From Gracilaria caudata (lineage: Eukaryota > Rhodophyta > Florideophyceae > Gracilariales > Gracilariaceae): a DNA stretch of 50,300 bases. Shown here piece after piece: positions 34,928-43,093 of the stretch. Position 1 is the stretch's first letter. Each line of letters starts with the position of its first letter. The stretch lies in contig JASCIV010000088.1 of assembly GCA_030374735.1 (NCBI GenBank), positions 1 through 50,300 on the forward strand, given 5' to 3'. The translations under genes and the position numbers were made by a program. Under the pieces are notes generated by a model. That model saw only the letters and a list, made by a program, of their open reading frames with translations. It ran no database searches and was not told the origin of the DNA.

Positions 34928-37504
34928 TCAAGGTTTTGCTGTTCTTTTTGCGAATCGAATAGCTTGACGTTTGAATCGCTCCTTGTTCGATCGGAATGCG
35001 ATGTAAATTTGAGCCAAAGTCTTGTTGTTAGTCAAAGCTAGATCTGTTAATAAATCTTCCGTAGGCTCGTCAAGTTCCAACTCTGCAATGAATACCAGCA
35101 ATTCCTGTTGTACGTCCTCTGGCTTCATGCTAGGTGCACTAACGCTATCCTCTTGTTTAGTATCTTCCTTTTTGGTCTCGGTGGCGGTCCCTGGGCCTAG
35201 CACGGGTCTCTGAGCTTGAGTAGCGGTCGACTGTTGCGGTGTTGTGCCAGTCATATCATCCCCAGGCTGTGTGCGGTTCGTATTTGAGTGGACGGGTTGC
35301 GCTGCAACCATTGTGTCCACTTCCATTGGGGTAAATCCATTAGCTTGAGCGATTTCGGGAGACGGTTGCCCAATACTTACAGCTTTTGTTCGCTCAATGA
35401 GACTCTCAGTGTTGGCTTGTACTGACGGGACAGTTTTTGGAACCGGATCTTGAACAGAGGTTCCGTTTGGAATCGCTGTGTGATTGGAGAGTGGCTTCTT
35501 TGGCTGTCCAGGATGATGAGTGCTCGATCTTGCTGACAGCTTCACGTTTGACGGGTCGTTGCGTAACGAACTCTCACTTTCGTCATCCGAACCGTTACCA
35601 AAGCTTTCCAGTAGAGCCTTTCTTCGCTCGCCGCGCAGGGCCGCTTGTTGGTTAATGTACTTCTCAATGCGCTGCGTTTCAGCGTCCATATGTGACGTAC
35701 AATTCCGCTCGCTCTCAGGTACCCAAAACATCCCGCTACATACGAAAGGGATCTTCACAGACTCTGAGAGTAACCCGCTCGGGACAATTCTCCGTCGCTT
35801 GCATGTGTAACATTGGAGCCAATCACGTCCCCCGTAATGCTCGCGAAACATGGCCATCAAGGAAGGATGCAGCACCAAATCCATTGGGTTGCCTTCCCTT
35901 GCGTCAATGATAGGGCGATGTAATGCCTGTGCAGCGAGAGATAGATTTGAAGGAGGGTCCGGTATCCGTATCGGTTGGCCATCCGGCAGTCCGGCAGAGC
36001 GACACCCCTTGCAATACCATGGGGAGGTCGTGACCGGATAGGGGGCCATACACTTCGCATGAAAAGCGCAAACGCAGGAGCTACAAGGAATGAGATTATA
36101 ACCTCCGCCACATACCGCACAAATTGTTGAAGGTGGTTCGTCCGCTACTGCTGGAGCCAGTGCCGCAAAAGGAGAATAGTCAGAAAGATAGCAGTTCTTT
36201 CCGAAGTCATGGCGTCGCGGTCTATGCTTAAAGAAAACGAAGCGATCCCAGTCCTCATCATCAGCAGGCTTTGGCATGCGAACATTAATGAGGCCCTCAT
36301 GTGATAGCGGTGGCAAGTTCGCATGTCCGGGAATCGTTCGTACTGGTTGAGGGGTTTGCGCAGAACCACCTGGTGGTACCGCCGTTGGTGTGGGGGTCTG
36401 CATCGGAGAGTTACGCTCCTGAACAGATGCTGTCGTGTCCGGCGTATTAGGCTGGGGCGATGATTGCGTTGGGTTGGCAGAAGCTCTGGACACAGGTGGC
36501 GCTCCTGATGGCGGGTGATTCCCAGCGAGATTGGAGGAAATATCGAGAGTAGGGCGGGCTGGGAGTTTTGAGGCGGGCGGAGCTGATGCCTTTGGAGAAC
36601 GCGAAATGGGCTCTGGATCCGAGGAGACAAGATTAGTGGCCGTTCCTGCAGGAAGCTTGGTAGAAGTCGGCACACTAGTAACCGGGGATGTGCGTGTGAC
36701 GGCTGAAACCGTAGTTTTGTGAGGCGCTGGTGAAGAGACCTTATCAGTAGACGAGGCAGGTCTGCTCACGACCGAAGAAGACTGATCCGCCGGAGGACTT
36801 ATGAAAGACTTTTTGCTCAAGAGCCTGGGAGAAATGGGAGCTGGTGGCGACGGGTCAGACTGTGTGGCGGGTCGAGTGGTACGCGGGGGAGTGGCGTGTG
36901 GCGGCGTAGACGGGTCGATGGATAGAGGAGGGGCGTTGGGTGACCTCGGGAACACGTAAGATGCAATAGACGGAGGTGGGGGGCTGGGTGTGATCTTCGG
37001 GGAATTCAGAGGCTGTGGAAGAGAATTCGATTGGCGTACTACGTCACTGACGTTGAACAACGAAGCCGAAGTAGGGCGACTAGGCGAGATAGGAGAGCGA
37101 CCCGAGAAGAAACCCTTGGTACTCGGAGTACTTGCGGTAGGAGGAGATGGAATTTGCAGGGAAGGAGCCTTCGGTGCGTTTGCATGCGTTGCGACCGGCG
37201 ATGAAGCAGGGTTTGAGATCTGCGGATCTGAACGCTGCTTCTTCAGAGGTGGTCCGTCCTCGTCTTCTTCAGCCTCACTCTCGAAGGAGAGCGCCGAGTT
37301 GGAGCGGCGAATAGCCGAACGACGTCTCTTCTGAGCGGGGGTAACAGCGGGCTCGTTCTCGTCTGCGTCAGAGTCCGATTCTGGGTCGGCATGCACTGGC
37401 TGCTCAATAAAATCGTCGACCGTTATAGAACGGTCTCGTGCGGGTGCTGTGAGCGATGCGTGTTGGTCGGCGGAGATTTGTTTTGTGCCGAATGTCGTAG
37501 ACAT
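34928..37504 (-). CDS. PHD-finger plus CW-type zinc-finger protein (chromatin reader)
   Basis: 858 residues from the ATG at 37504. About half (residues 1-420) is Ser/Pro/Thr-rich and disordered, with a basic KRRRSAIRR patch near residue 60. At about 457-505 lies a PHD-like finger: CAVCGGGYNLIPCSSCVCAF, then HAKCMAP and WYCKGC, matching the Cys4-His-Cys3 spacing. At about 560-605 is a CW-type finger: WLQCYTCKRRR followed by PFVCSGMFWVPESERNC, with the family's W-x-x-C-x-x-C and C...C. CW and PHD modules read histone H3 K4 methylation, so a chromatin role is likely. The C-terminal 70 residues are helical (QQELLVFIAELELDE). No orthologue is named with confidence. Confidence 0.75.
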   Translation of the reverse strand: MSTTFGTKQISADQHASLTAPARDRSITVDDFIEQPVHADPESDSDADENEPAVTPAQKRRRSAIRRSNSALSFESEAEEDEDGPPLKKQRSDPQISNPASSPVATHANAPKAPSLQIPSPPTASTPSTKGFFSGRSPISPSRPTSASLFNVSDVVRQSNSLPQPLNSPKITPSPPPPSIASYVFPRSPNAPPLSIDPSTPPHATPPRTTRPATQSDPSPPAPISPRLLSKKSFISPPADQSSSVVSRPASSTDKVSSPAPHKTTVSAVTRTSPVTSVPTSTKLPAGTATNLVSSDPEPISRSPKASAPPASKLPARPTLDISSNLAGNHPPSGAPPVSRASANPTQSSPQPNTPDTTASVQERNSPMQTPTPTAVPPGGSAQTPQPVRTIPGHANLPPLSHEGLINVRMPKPADDEDWDRFVFFKHRPRRHDFGKNCYLSDYSPFAALAPAVADEPPSTICAVCGGGYNLIPCSSCVCAFHAKCMAPYPVTTSPWYCKGCRSAGLPDGQPIRIPDPPSNLSLAAQALHRPIIDAREGNPMDLVLHPSLMAMFREHYGGRDWLQCYTCKRRRIVPSGLLSESVKIPFVCSGMFWVPESERNCTSHMDAETQRIEKYINQQAALRGERRKALLESFGNGSDDESESSLRNDPSNVKLSARSSTHHPGQPKKPLSNHTAIPNGTSVQDPVPKTVPSVQANTESLIERTKAVSIGQPSPEIAQANGFTPMEVDTMVAAQPVHSNTNRTQPGDDMTGTTPQQSTATQAQRPVLGPGTATETKKEDTKQEDSVSAPSMKPEDVQQELLVFIAELELDEPTEDLLTDLALTNNKTLAQIYIAFRSNKERFKRQAIRFAKRTAKP

Positions 37505-38155
37505 GGGGGCGACGTAGGGGGTGCGGTGAGCGAACTTGCAGAACGCCGACCGCAACCAGCTTGCCGCCTTGTGGAATGACTGCTTTATAGTTGGGTATGG
37601 GAGTGAAAGCGGAGTGCAAGAAGCGATTACCAGGCGGAAGGCGTACGGAGACCGTTGAGGGAGAAGGTTAAGGGATAGAGGACGGTTGTCGTAAACCGTA
37701 GACGTCGTTCTAGGCGAAGATGACGACCGTATCTACGTACCTTCGTGGGCTGTTGGATGCGTGGGGAAACATGAACCCTCGAACGCCACGACAGAGTCTG
37801 TCGGACAGACCTGCCGATGATTTTGCACCAGCTGCTTCGCACATACGAAGGTACCCTTCGTAGATACAGTACTGTAGTACTGTACACATGTACAAGATCT
37901 CTGCCCGAGCGCTTCCAAACACATCTGTAAGGTCTGCAGGCTGTAAGCGCATCCTTGCGATGCAAGTCCGCTGTGGCATTCATTCAATTCGATGCGGTGG
38001 TTGCGAGCTGCGTTGAGGCCACCAACTTCAAAGCTACTTCTGTACAAAAGTATCTTCGCGCGAAGGGCAGCAATATAGCTTTGTAGCTTGAGGTTCGACA
38101 GGAAGAACGAGGCCGGCTGAGTCATCAACAGGGTCCGAAAGATTTCACATTCGAA
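37505..38155. promoter_or_regulatory. Divergent promoter region with near-palindromic sequences
   Basis: 651 bp between the PHD/CW gene and NDUFS8. Around 37845-37900 lie ACGAAGGTACCCTTCGT and TACAGTACTGTAGTACTGTA, both near-perfect inverted repeats, and TATCTACGTACCTTCG near 37730 is an inverted partner of the downstream CGAAGGTACCCTTCGTAGATA. Short frames overlapping them are not credible genes. Function unknown. Confidence 0.4.
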
Positions 38156-38930
38156 ATGCTTACTGTGAGAAGCGTCGTGCGGTCAGCGCGCATTCTGCAG
38201 CCGGGTGTGCGCTCAATCTTCTCGATCACCCCCCGATTAAACGAGGGTGAGAAGAAACCAACCGAGCCTTCTACTGCTGAGACTCCGCTTCAGACTAATA
38301 CACAACACCGTACGTTCTCTTTCGCATTGGTTCGCGATAATTCGATCGGAATCAACCCAACTGCTTAACCTCTCACCATATTTACTGTTTCCCTTTTCAC
38401 TCCGTTTCCATGCGATTTGTTTCTGTTCGTTTCTTCCTTCCTTCACAGTCGTCACACGCACCGCAGAGGCTCTCTTCCTCACGGAGATGTTCCGTGGCCT
38501 TGCATTAACGCTGCAGTACTTCTTCCAACCCAAGGTCACGCTCAATTACCCAATGGAGAAGGGCCCCCTCTCTCCCCGCTTTCGAGGCGAACATGCATTG
38601 CGTCGCTATCCGTCTGGCGAGGAGCGTTGTATCGCGTGCAAACTCTGTGAGGCCGTTTGTCCGGCACAGGCCATCACCATTGAAGCCGAGCCACGCCCTG
38701 ACGGATCGAGACGAACGACTAGATATGATATCGACATGACTAAGTGCATCTTCTGCGGTGCTTGTCAGGAGGCTTGTCCTGTTGATGCTATTGTAGAAGG
38801 ACCCAACTATGAGTACGCGACCGAGACGCATGAGGAGCTTTTATACAACAAGGAGAAGTTATTAGCCAATGGCGATAGATGGGAGTCTGAAATCGCTAAG
38901 AACATTGCCAACGAGAGCATGTACCGCTGA
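38156..38930 (+). CDS. NDUFS8: Complex I subunit NDUFS8 (TYKY, 23 kDa), spliced
   Basis: Exon 1 38156-38309, a 139 bp intron with GTACGT donor and CTTCCTTCACAG acceptor, exon 2 38449-38930; a split Leu codon keeps phase. 211 residues. NDUFS8 carries two 4Fe-4S clusters (N6a, N6b) that pass electrons in the peripheral arm of mitochondrial complex I. Exon 1 is the presequence (MLTVRSVVRSARILQPGVRS). Exon 2 has the invariant LNYPMEKGPLSPRFRGEHAL and RRYPSGEERCIACKLCEAVC (first CxxCxxCxxxC), and then CIFCGACQEACPVDAIVEGP (second), ending in the ETHEELLYNKEKLL and Tyr-Arg family end. The intron separates targeting signal from enzyme. An unspliced frame fuses intron sequence to the protein. Confidence 0.95.
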
Positions 38931-39512
38931 GACTTTGGGCGATAATTTCCTTTAGACTCGAAAGTAGCTCAGAAGTCTTCGTACATTACCATATGCTTCT
39001 ACTTACCACCAAGGCTTGTGCAGGCTGTCCTTAAAGATTTCTACGCTTATATGTTGAGGACAGCATGCAAGTGTACGTTTTGTGAGATAAATGATCTTCA
39101 GTGAGATGCACAGTAACAAGTCTGCTTGCGTCCGATAGCCTTAGGCGTGTGCTAGCCCATCTTCAAATGATATTAAATTCCTTTACCATGCGTTCTTTTA
39201 GTCCGGGTGCCCTATCGAGCTCAACGCAGGGATCCATGCCTTTGTTTCTTTTTGTGCTGACGCTAAAATGGTAGGTGCGCTGAGTGTTTCCCACAAAATC
39301 GCTGCACCCTTCCACAAAGGAGCTTCGTACGAAGATCAAGAGAGCAATGGAATCATTTGAATTTCTGTTCGCATTCAAAATTGTACGCGCCGAGTGTGCT
39401 GTGTCGTTATCTCGCAGGGAAATCGGCAAGGCGAGAGCCCATCTGTTTTTGCTATAAAGAGGTCTGGCGCTTCCGTTTCAATTGCAGTATCGCACAGAGC
39501 TTGAGAAGAGCG
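38931..39512. other. Intergenic region, no supported gene
   Basis: 582 bp between two plus-strand genes. A GTAAGT-like donor lies on the minus strand near 39004 with an open frame behind it lacking an ATG, but no acceptor or start could be matched, so no gene is called. Confidence 0.3.
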
Positions 39513-40424
39513 ATGGGCGAGGAAAACGAGACGATTTCCACCACGTTGCTCTTTTGTCCTCTCGTTCTTATGGGAGAGGACGATGGCGAACAGGACATTA
39601 GAATCAACGAGCAGGACGCTGGAAAAGCATCAGACTTGTTTGTCTACAAAGGACGTTTAACTACTCTTCCTGGAGAACAAGACCCCATCCGCCCAGCCTC
39701 TCTTTCCTCCAAATCAGCAAAGCATTTCTTCTGTCCCGTGTGCGATCATCGCGTCAAAGTCACAGCCGAGCGGATCTACTGCAACTCGTGTGGTTGGAAC
39801 GCAACTGAAGCAGGTATCCACTCGGTTGCACAACTGTTGCAGAGCGAGGCAGAACCATATCCGATGCTGTCTGACAGTTTCGAGGAACTGGTGAGAACCG
39901 TGCGAGGAGAGCATCAAATTGAGGACTCGAATAACAACAAGGATTCACCGTCGGCAGCTTACGCACCATTATTCGGCAATGTTCGATTGCAAGATCTAAC
40001 AGAGCGGCGCATGCAGAAAGGCAGGCTGTTCAGAAGAAAAGAGCCAGCTCGCCGTCGTCTCGCGACTTGCGGAGTAGAAATTCTGCAAGGGAACGCAGTG
40101 AGTGCCGAAAAGGTTCTGCCAAAGTTGCAAGTGGATTTATGTGGTGCCGAAGCAATTGTGCAGTTACAAAACTCTAGGCTGGAAGATGTTTCGGTGTTGG
40201 TGTGCGCAGCCGGTGAGGATGATGGACAGGCACTGACACTCGGCGCAGATGTAATTGGTGAAGCACGAGTGCAGATACCAGATGAAGCTGTCAGCGTTGA
40301 ACGAGATGGAGGGGTGGTTGAACTTGACCTATGGTTTTGTTTTGAAAGTGGAGAGTATGCCAGTAATCAGTTTGGCGTGAGGGTTTTTGCAAGGTTTAAG
40401 AAGTTTGGTGGGATTAAGCTATAG
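39513..40424 (+). CDS. Zinc-binding protein resembling dynactin subunit 4 (p62)
   Basis: 303 residues from the ATG at 39513; the frame extends upstream to 39357 only from a TTG. Dynactin p62 is part of the pointed-end complex of dynactin. Visible: a four-Cys zinc site (FFCPVCDHRV and IYCNSCGWNATEAGI), which parallels the C-x-x-C...C-x-x-C-x-W-x-x-x-x-x-G-[IM] region of DCTN4; then a basic segment (FRRKEPARRRLATCGVEI) and a beta-rich C-terminal part (LQVDLCGAEAIVQLQNSRLE, WFCFESGEYAS) resembling the p62 end. It is shorter than animal p62 (about 460) and lacks its first Cys cluster. The match is by motif and order only. It abuts PRP38 with one base between the stops. Confidence 0.5.
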   Translation: MGEENETISTTLLFCPLVLMGEDDGEQDIRINEQDAGKASDLFVYKGRLTTLPGEQDPIRPASLSSKSAKHFFCPVCDHRVKVTAERIYCNSCGWNATEAGIHSVAQLLQSEAEPYPMLSDSFEELVRTVRGEHQIEDSNNNKDSPSAAYAPLFGNVRLQDLTERRMQKGRLFRRKEPARRRLATCGVEILQGNAVSAEKVLPKLQVDLCGAEAIVQLQNSRLEDVSVLVCAAGEDDGQALTLGADVIGEARVQIPDEAVSVERDGGVVELDLWFCFESGEYASNQFGVRVFARFKKFGGIKL

Positions 40425-40425
40425 A

Positions 40426-41019
40426 TTATAGGCAAAGGGCTGATTTTCTTGGCGAGAGTTGCGCAGTCTCGACTAGCAATGGACGCGGTGGAAGACGTGG
40501 AAGTGGTACACCAAAGAGTTCGCGCTCAGTGAGCAGAGCATCAATGAGCTCGTCAACGTGCACGATAGTATAGGTCTGAGTGGAAGAAACCCCGCAAATG
40601 ACAGAGCTCACATCAGACGCACGAACCACAAGCTTGCGAAAATCAGACAGCAAAGGTTCTAACAATCGATAGACAACGGCAGGCGTTTCCATCAAGCGAA
40701 TATAGAACGCAGCAAGCACGCGTGGATACTTGAAATCGGTTTGATCTAAGTACACACTAATCTCTGGCGTAGTGGGAGCAAGTTGAAGAAGTTTGAGAAG
40801 CATACACAAAAAGGGACTTGGCGTATGCATGGCACCATGGGTGGCGGAGAGATGAGAGAGCGAGACAGCTAGTGGCACGAGATCGGCGACGGAGACTCCA
40901 AACAGATGTCGATTCCAGTATGGGCTAAGATGAATGGACGAGCGCGTGATAGGTGGTATGTGGTGCTGAGGATCGTATCCCAACTTGTGGAGCGCAGCCT
41001 CATCGGTACTATTGGCCAT
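40426..41019 (-). CDS. PRP38: PRP38 pre-mRNA splicing factor
   Basis: 197 residues. PRP38 is a component of the spliceosomal B complex needed for activation. The whole protein is the PRP38 domain: PITRSSIHLSPYWNRHLFGV (family I-x-x-x-I-Y-x-S-x-Y-W-K-x-x-[CL]-F-G-L), PSPFLCMLLKLLQLAPTTPE, LDQTDFKYPRVLAAFYIRLM, YRLLEPLLSDFRKLVVR, and the C-terminal HVDELIDALLTERELFGVPL with LPRLPPRPLL. It is close to the minimal core length; metazoan PRPF38A adds a Ser/Arg tail that is missing here. The stop is one base from the neighbouring stop, an extreme tail-to-tail arrangement. Confidence 0.9.
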   Translation of the reverse strand: MANSTDEAALHKLGYDPQHHIPPITRSSIHLSPYWNRHLFGVSVADLVPLAVSLSHLSATHGAMHTPSPFLCMLLKLLQLAPTTPEISVYLDQTDFKYPRVLAAFYIRLMETPAVVYRLLEPLLSDFRKLVVRASDVSSVICGVSSTQTYTIVHVDELIDALLTERELFGVPLPRLPPRPLLVETAQLSPRKSALCL

Positions 41020-42200
41020 GGCGAAGTAGACAGCGTCACAGGCTGTCGCCTCAGGCGAGTGCGTGACGAGTTGCCCCGGTTGACAGGCAGGTGCGCCACT
41101 ACGAGAACTGAAGCACCTGGATGCTATGCCAGCTAGAACTAACGTGTACCGAACTGACGTATCTTGACATCACCGGTAGAACGCTACCCTTGTAGTTTGT
41201 AGCTATGGCGGGAGGTTTTGGGGACCCCTAGCTGGTGTGGCGCAAGTCACAGCGTCTTACAGTGCATCAAGGAGACATGCTCGTGTGTAGTTTGTTGGTT
41301 GACTTCTGGTTTGGCGTTTCCTCTTTCACGTTGTTCGTAATCCGTGCGTCCGTAGACGTGACAAGGAATATAACCGCTTTCAAGGTTATCTCTGAGCTTT
41401 ACCTTGATGGTTAACGGCGATTCCGAGAACATATCTGCAACGTTCATGCGCGCCGCGGCCGCGCGCCAGCCGCAAGACCCCAGTTGCCAAACCGGAAATC
41501 TGCGCACGACGCATCGCCCCAAGATACCGAACTGTCAGCAGCTCGCAGCTGCGAAACTCCCTGCGTACGGATCTGCACCGTACATATCTCGCCGCGAGCT
41601 GTGCGTGACTCAAGACGAACAGCTTGTGGCCACCGAGTCACAGCGCCCCCCCGCCGTCGCGGCGGGGGGCTATCGCCGGTAAACGCCGCCATCCTCTTTC
41701 GCCATCGCGACCAGCCTCGGCGTGTGCGCCTCGAGACCGCCAGAGCGAACATCGACGATGGCGTCTCCCGCACGAGACAGATGCCGCGGCGCTCATGTAC
41801 CACTCCTGCAAGTGACATCACATACAACGCGCCACTGGCGCATGACGGCGGTGGCAGGTGCACGCCACTCAGCGCACTCCACGTGCAGCTTGGCCCCCGC
41901 GTCGCGTGCCACGATTGGCAGTGGCGCCGTTCGTCCGGCACAACGTGCGTCCCACCGACTGCTCGCAATCGTTCACCTCCAACTGCCAGCAGCCGCTCGC
42001 CACCGACGTCTACGTCCGCACTGCTGTGCAGCGATGCGCGAGCACTCGCGCTGTTGTCACGCCGCGTTTGTATATTCATCTATGTACATCATATCTATCT
42101 CACGCATGTATAAAAGCCGCGTACTACGTCCTCTCTCGCTCCTGTCTCCTTCCAGCCTTCTGCCTCCTGCAGCATACCTTCTGCGCTCGTCACAAGCACA
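41020..42200. promoter_or_regulatory. GC-rich divergent intergenic region
   Basis: 1.18 kb between PRP38 and the Ser-rich gene. It holds the repeated GGTAGAACGCTACC hairpin motif (41175-41188) and a GC-rich core (about 41440-42050) open in several frames on both strands because of composition; I reject those frames as genes. A TATA box near the 3' end is listed separately. Confidence 0.35.
42109..42116 (+). promoter_or_regulatory. TATA box (TATAAAAG)
   Basis: TATAAAAG lies 92 bp before the ATG at 42201, in a region otherwise GC-rich, with a pyrimidine-rich leader between. Position and sequence fit a core promoter for the Ser-rich gene. TATATAAAAG at 13706 is a similar site with similar spacing to an unrecognised ATG frame. 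Confidence 0.55.
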
Positions 42201-42737
42201 ATGTCCTCTAAGCAGTCCAAGCCGTCCTCTTCTTCCTCATCCTCCAAGTCGGCCTCACTTCACCGCACTCAGTCGCATCATCGCTCAAAAAAGTCGTCTT
42301 CTTCCTCCGCCTCATCCTCCTCCTCGTGCACGCCCGCCGCTAGATCGCAGCCGAGTCAGTCGTATTCCCACCCAGCCACTTCGGACCGTCGAGACTATCC
42401 CCCCGACGACGATCCCGTTCCCCACACCTCGTCATCCCTCCGCGATTCGATGCGTTTTAAACCTTCCGCACCCATAGACATTCCCAAACGCCCCCCCAGA
42501 CCTCAGCCGCCCATATCGCTGTCCTATTCAGAGAGTCTTGCCGCCGCCAAAGCCGAGCTGGATCCCAAGAACAGGCCGCCGGGCACTGTCAATCCGCTCA
42601 TTACGATGCCGGAGGGCTCTTTTATACCGCCCCATATCCTTGCTGAAAGGGCCCGCGGCCCGCCGAAGATGGCCAGGTCGTACCCTGGTAAGCACAGGTT
42701 CAAGGACAATGGCAACCCTCCGGACTGGTGGTATTAG
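42201..42737 (+). CDS. Unknown Ser-rich disordered protein with ordered C-terminal motif
   Basis: 178 residues, not recognised. Residues 1-70 are almost entirely Ser with Lys/His/Gln; 70-110 are Pro/Asp-rich (DYPPDDDPVPH, IPKRPPRPQPP). The last 65 residues look conserved-type: LSYSESLAAAKAELDP, NPLITMPEGSFIPPHILAER and the aromatic ending PDWWY. The proline-rich PPRPQPP may be an SH3- or profilin-type ligand. A TATA box 92 bp upstream supports transcription. No family found by eye; the C-terminal block is what should be searched. Confidence 0.55.
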   Translation: MSSKQSKPSSSSSSSKSASLHRTQSHHRSKKSSSSSASSSSSCTPAARSQPSQSYSHPATSDRRDYPPDDDPVPHTSSSLRDSMRFKPSAPIDIPKRPPRPQPPISLSYSESLAAAKAELDPKNRPPGTVNPLITMPEGSFIPPHILAERARGPPKMARSYPGKHRFKDNGNPPDWWY

Positions 42738-43093
42738 GCCTGTTCATATACTTGTACTCACACCGTCATGGCAGCTTGTGGCGAACCAATGGCACCCTTG
42801 TAATATCATTGCTTCTGTATCTTGCTCTTCTGTAGTCCTTACCTGTACAAAGGTATCATTATACCTCTAACCGTGCCCATCGTTGCTTTGACAAATACTT
42901 CTGACTCGGTAACTGCTTCGCCTCACTGCCTGTTCCAGCTAGCGACACGGCCTAGAAACTACCGTATAACAACCGAAGTACATTAAACTATTGCCTCGTC
43001 CTCTGAAGCTCTTGCCGTAGTAGCTACGCCTTGCTCATGCGCCTCATCTGATATCTTGCTTGTGCTCATTTACTGTGTTCACACTAGAATCAC
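42738..43093. other. Convergent 3' region
   Basis: 356 bp between the stops of the Ser-rich gene and Nup93, with no gene seen. Confidence 0.35.

Noticed and set aside
41444..42477. Long overlapping frames on both strands (up to 251 codons)
   Set aside because: Several frames are open at once in GC-rich DNA; compositions are Arg/Ala/Pro/Ser-biased and change with frame, so stop-codon scarcity explains them.
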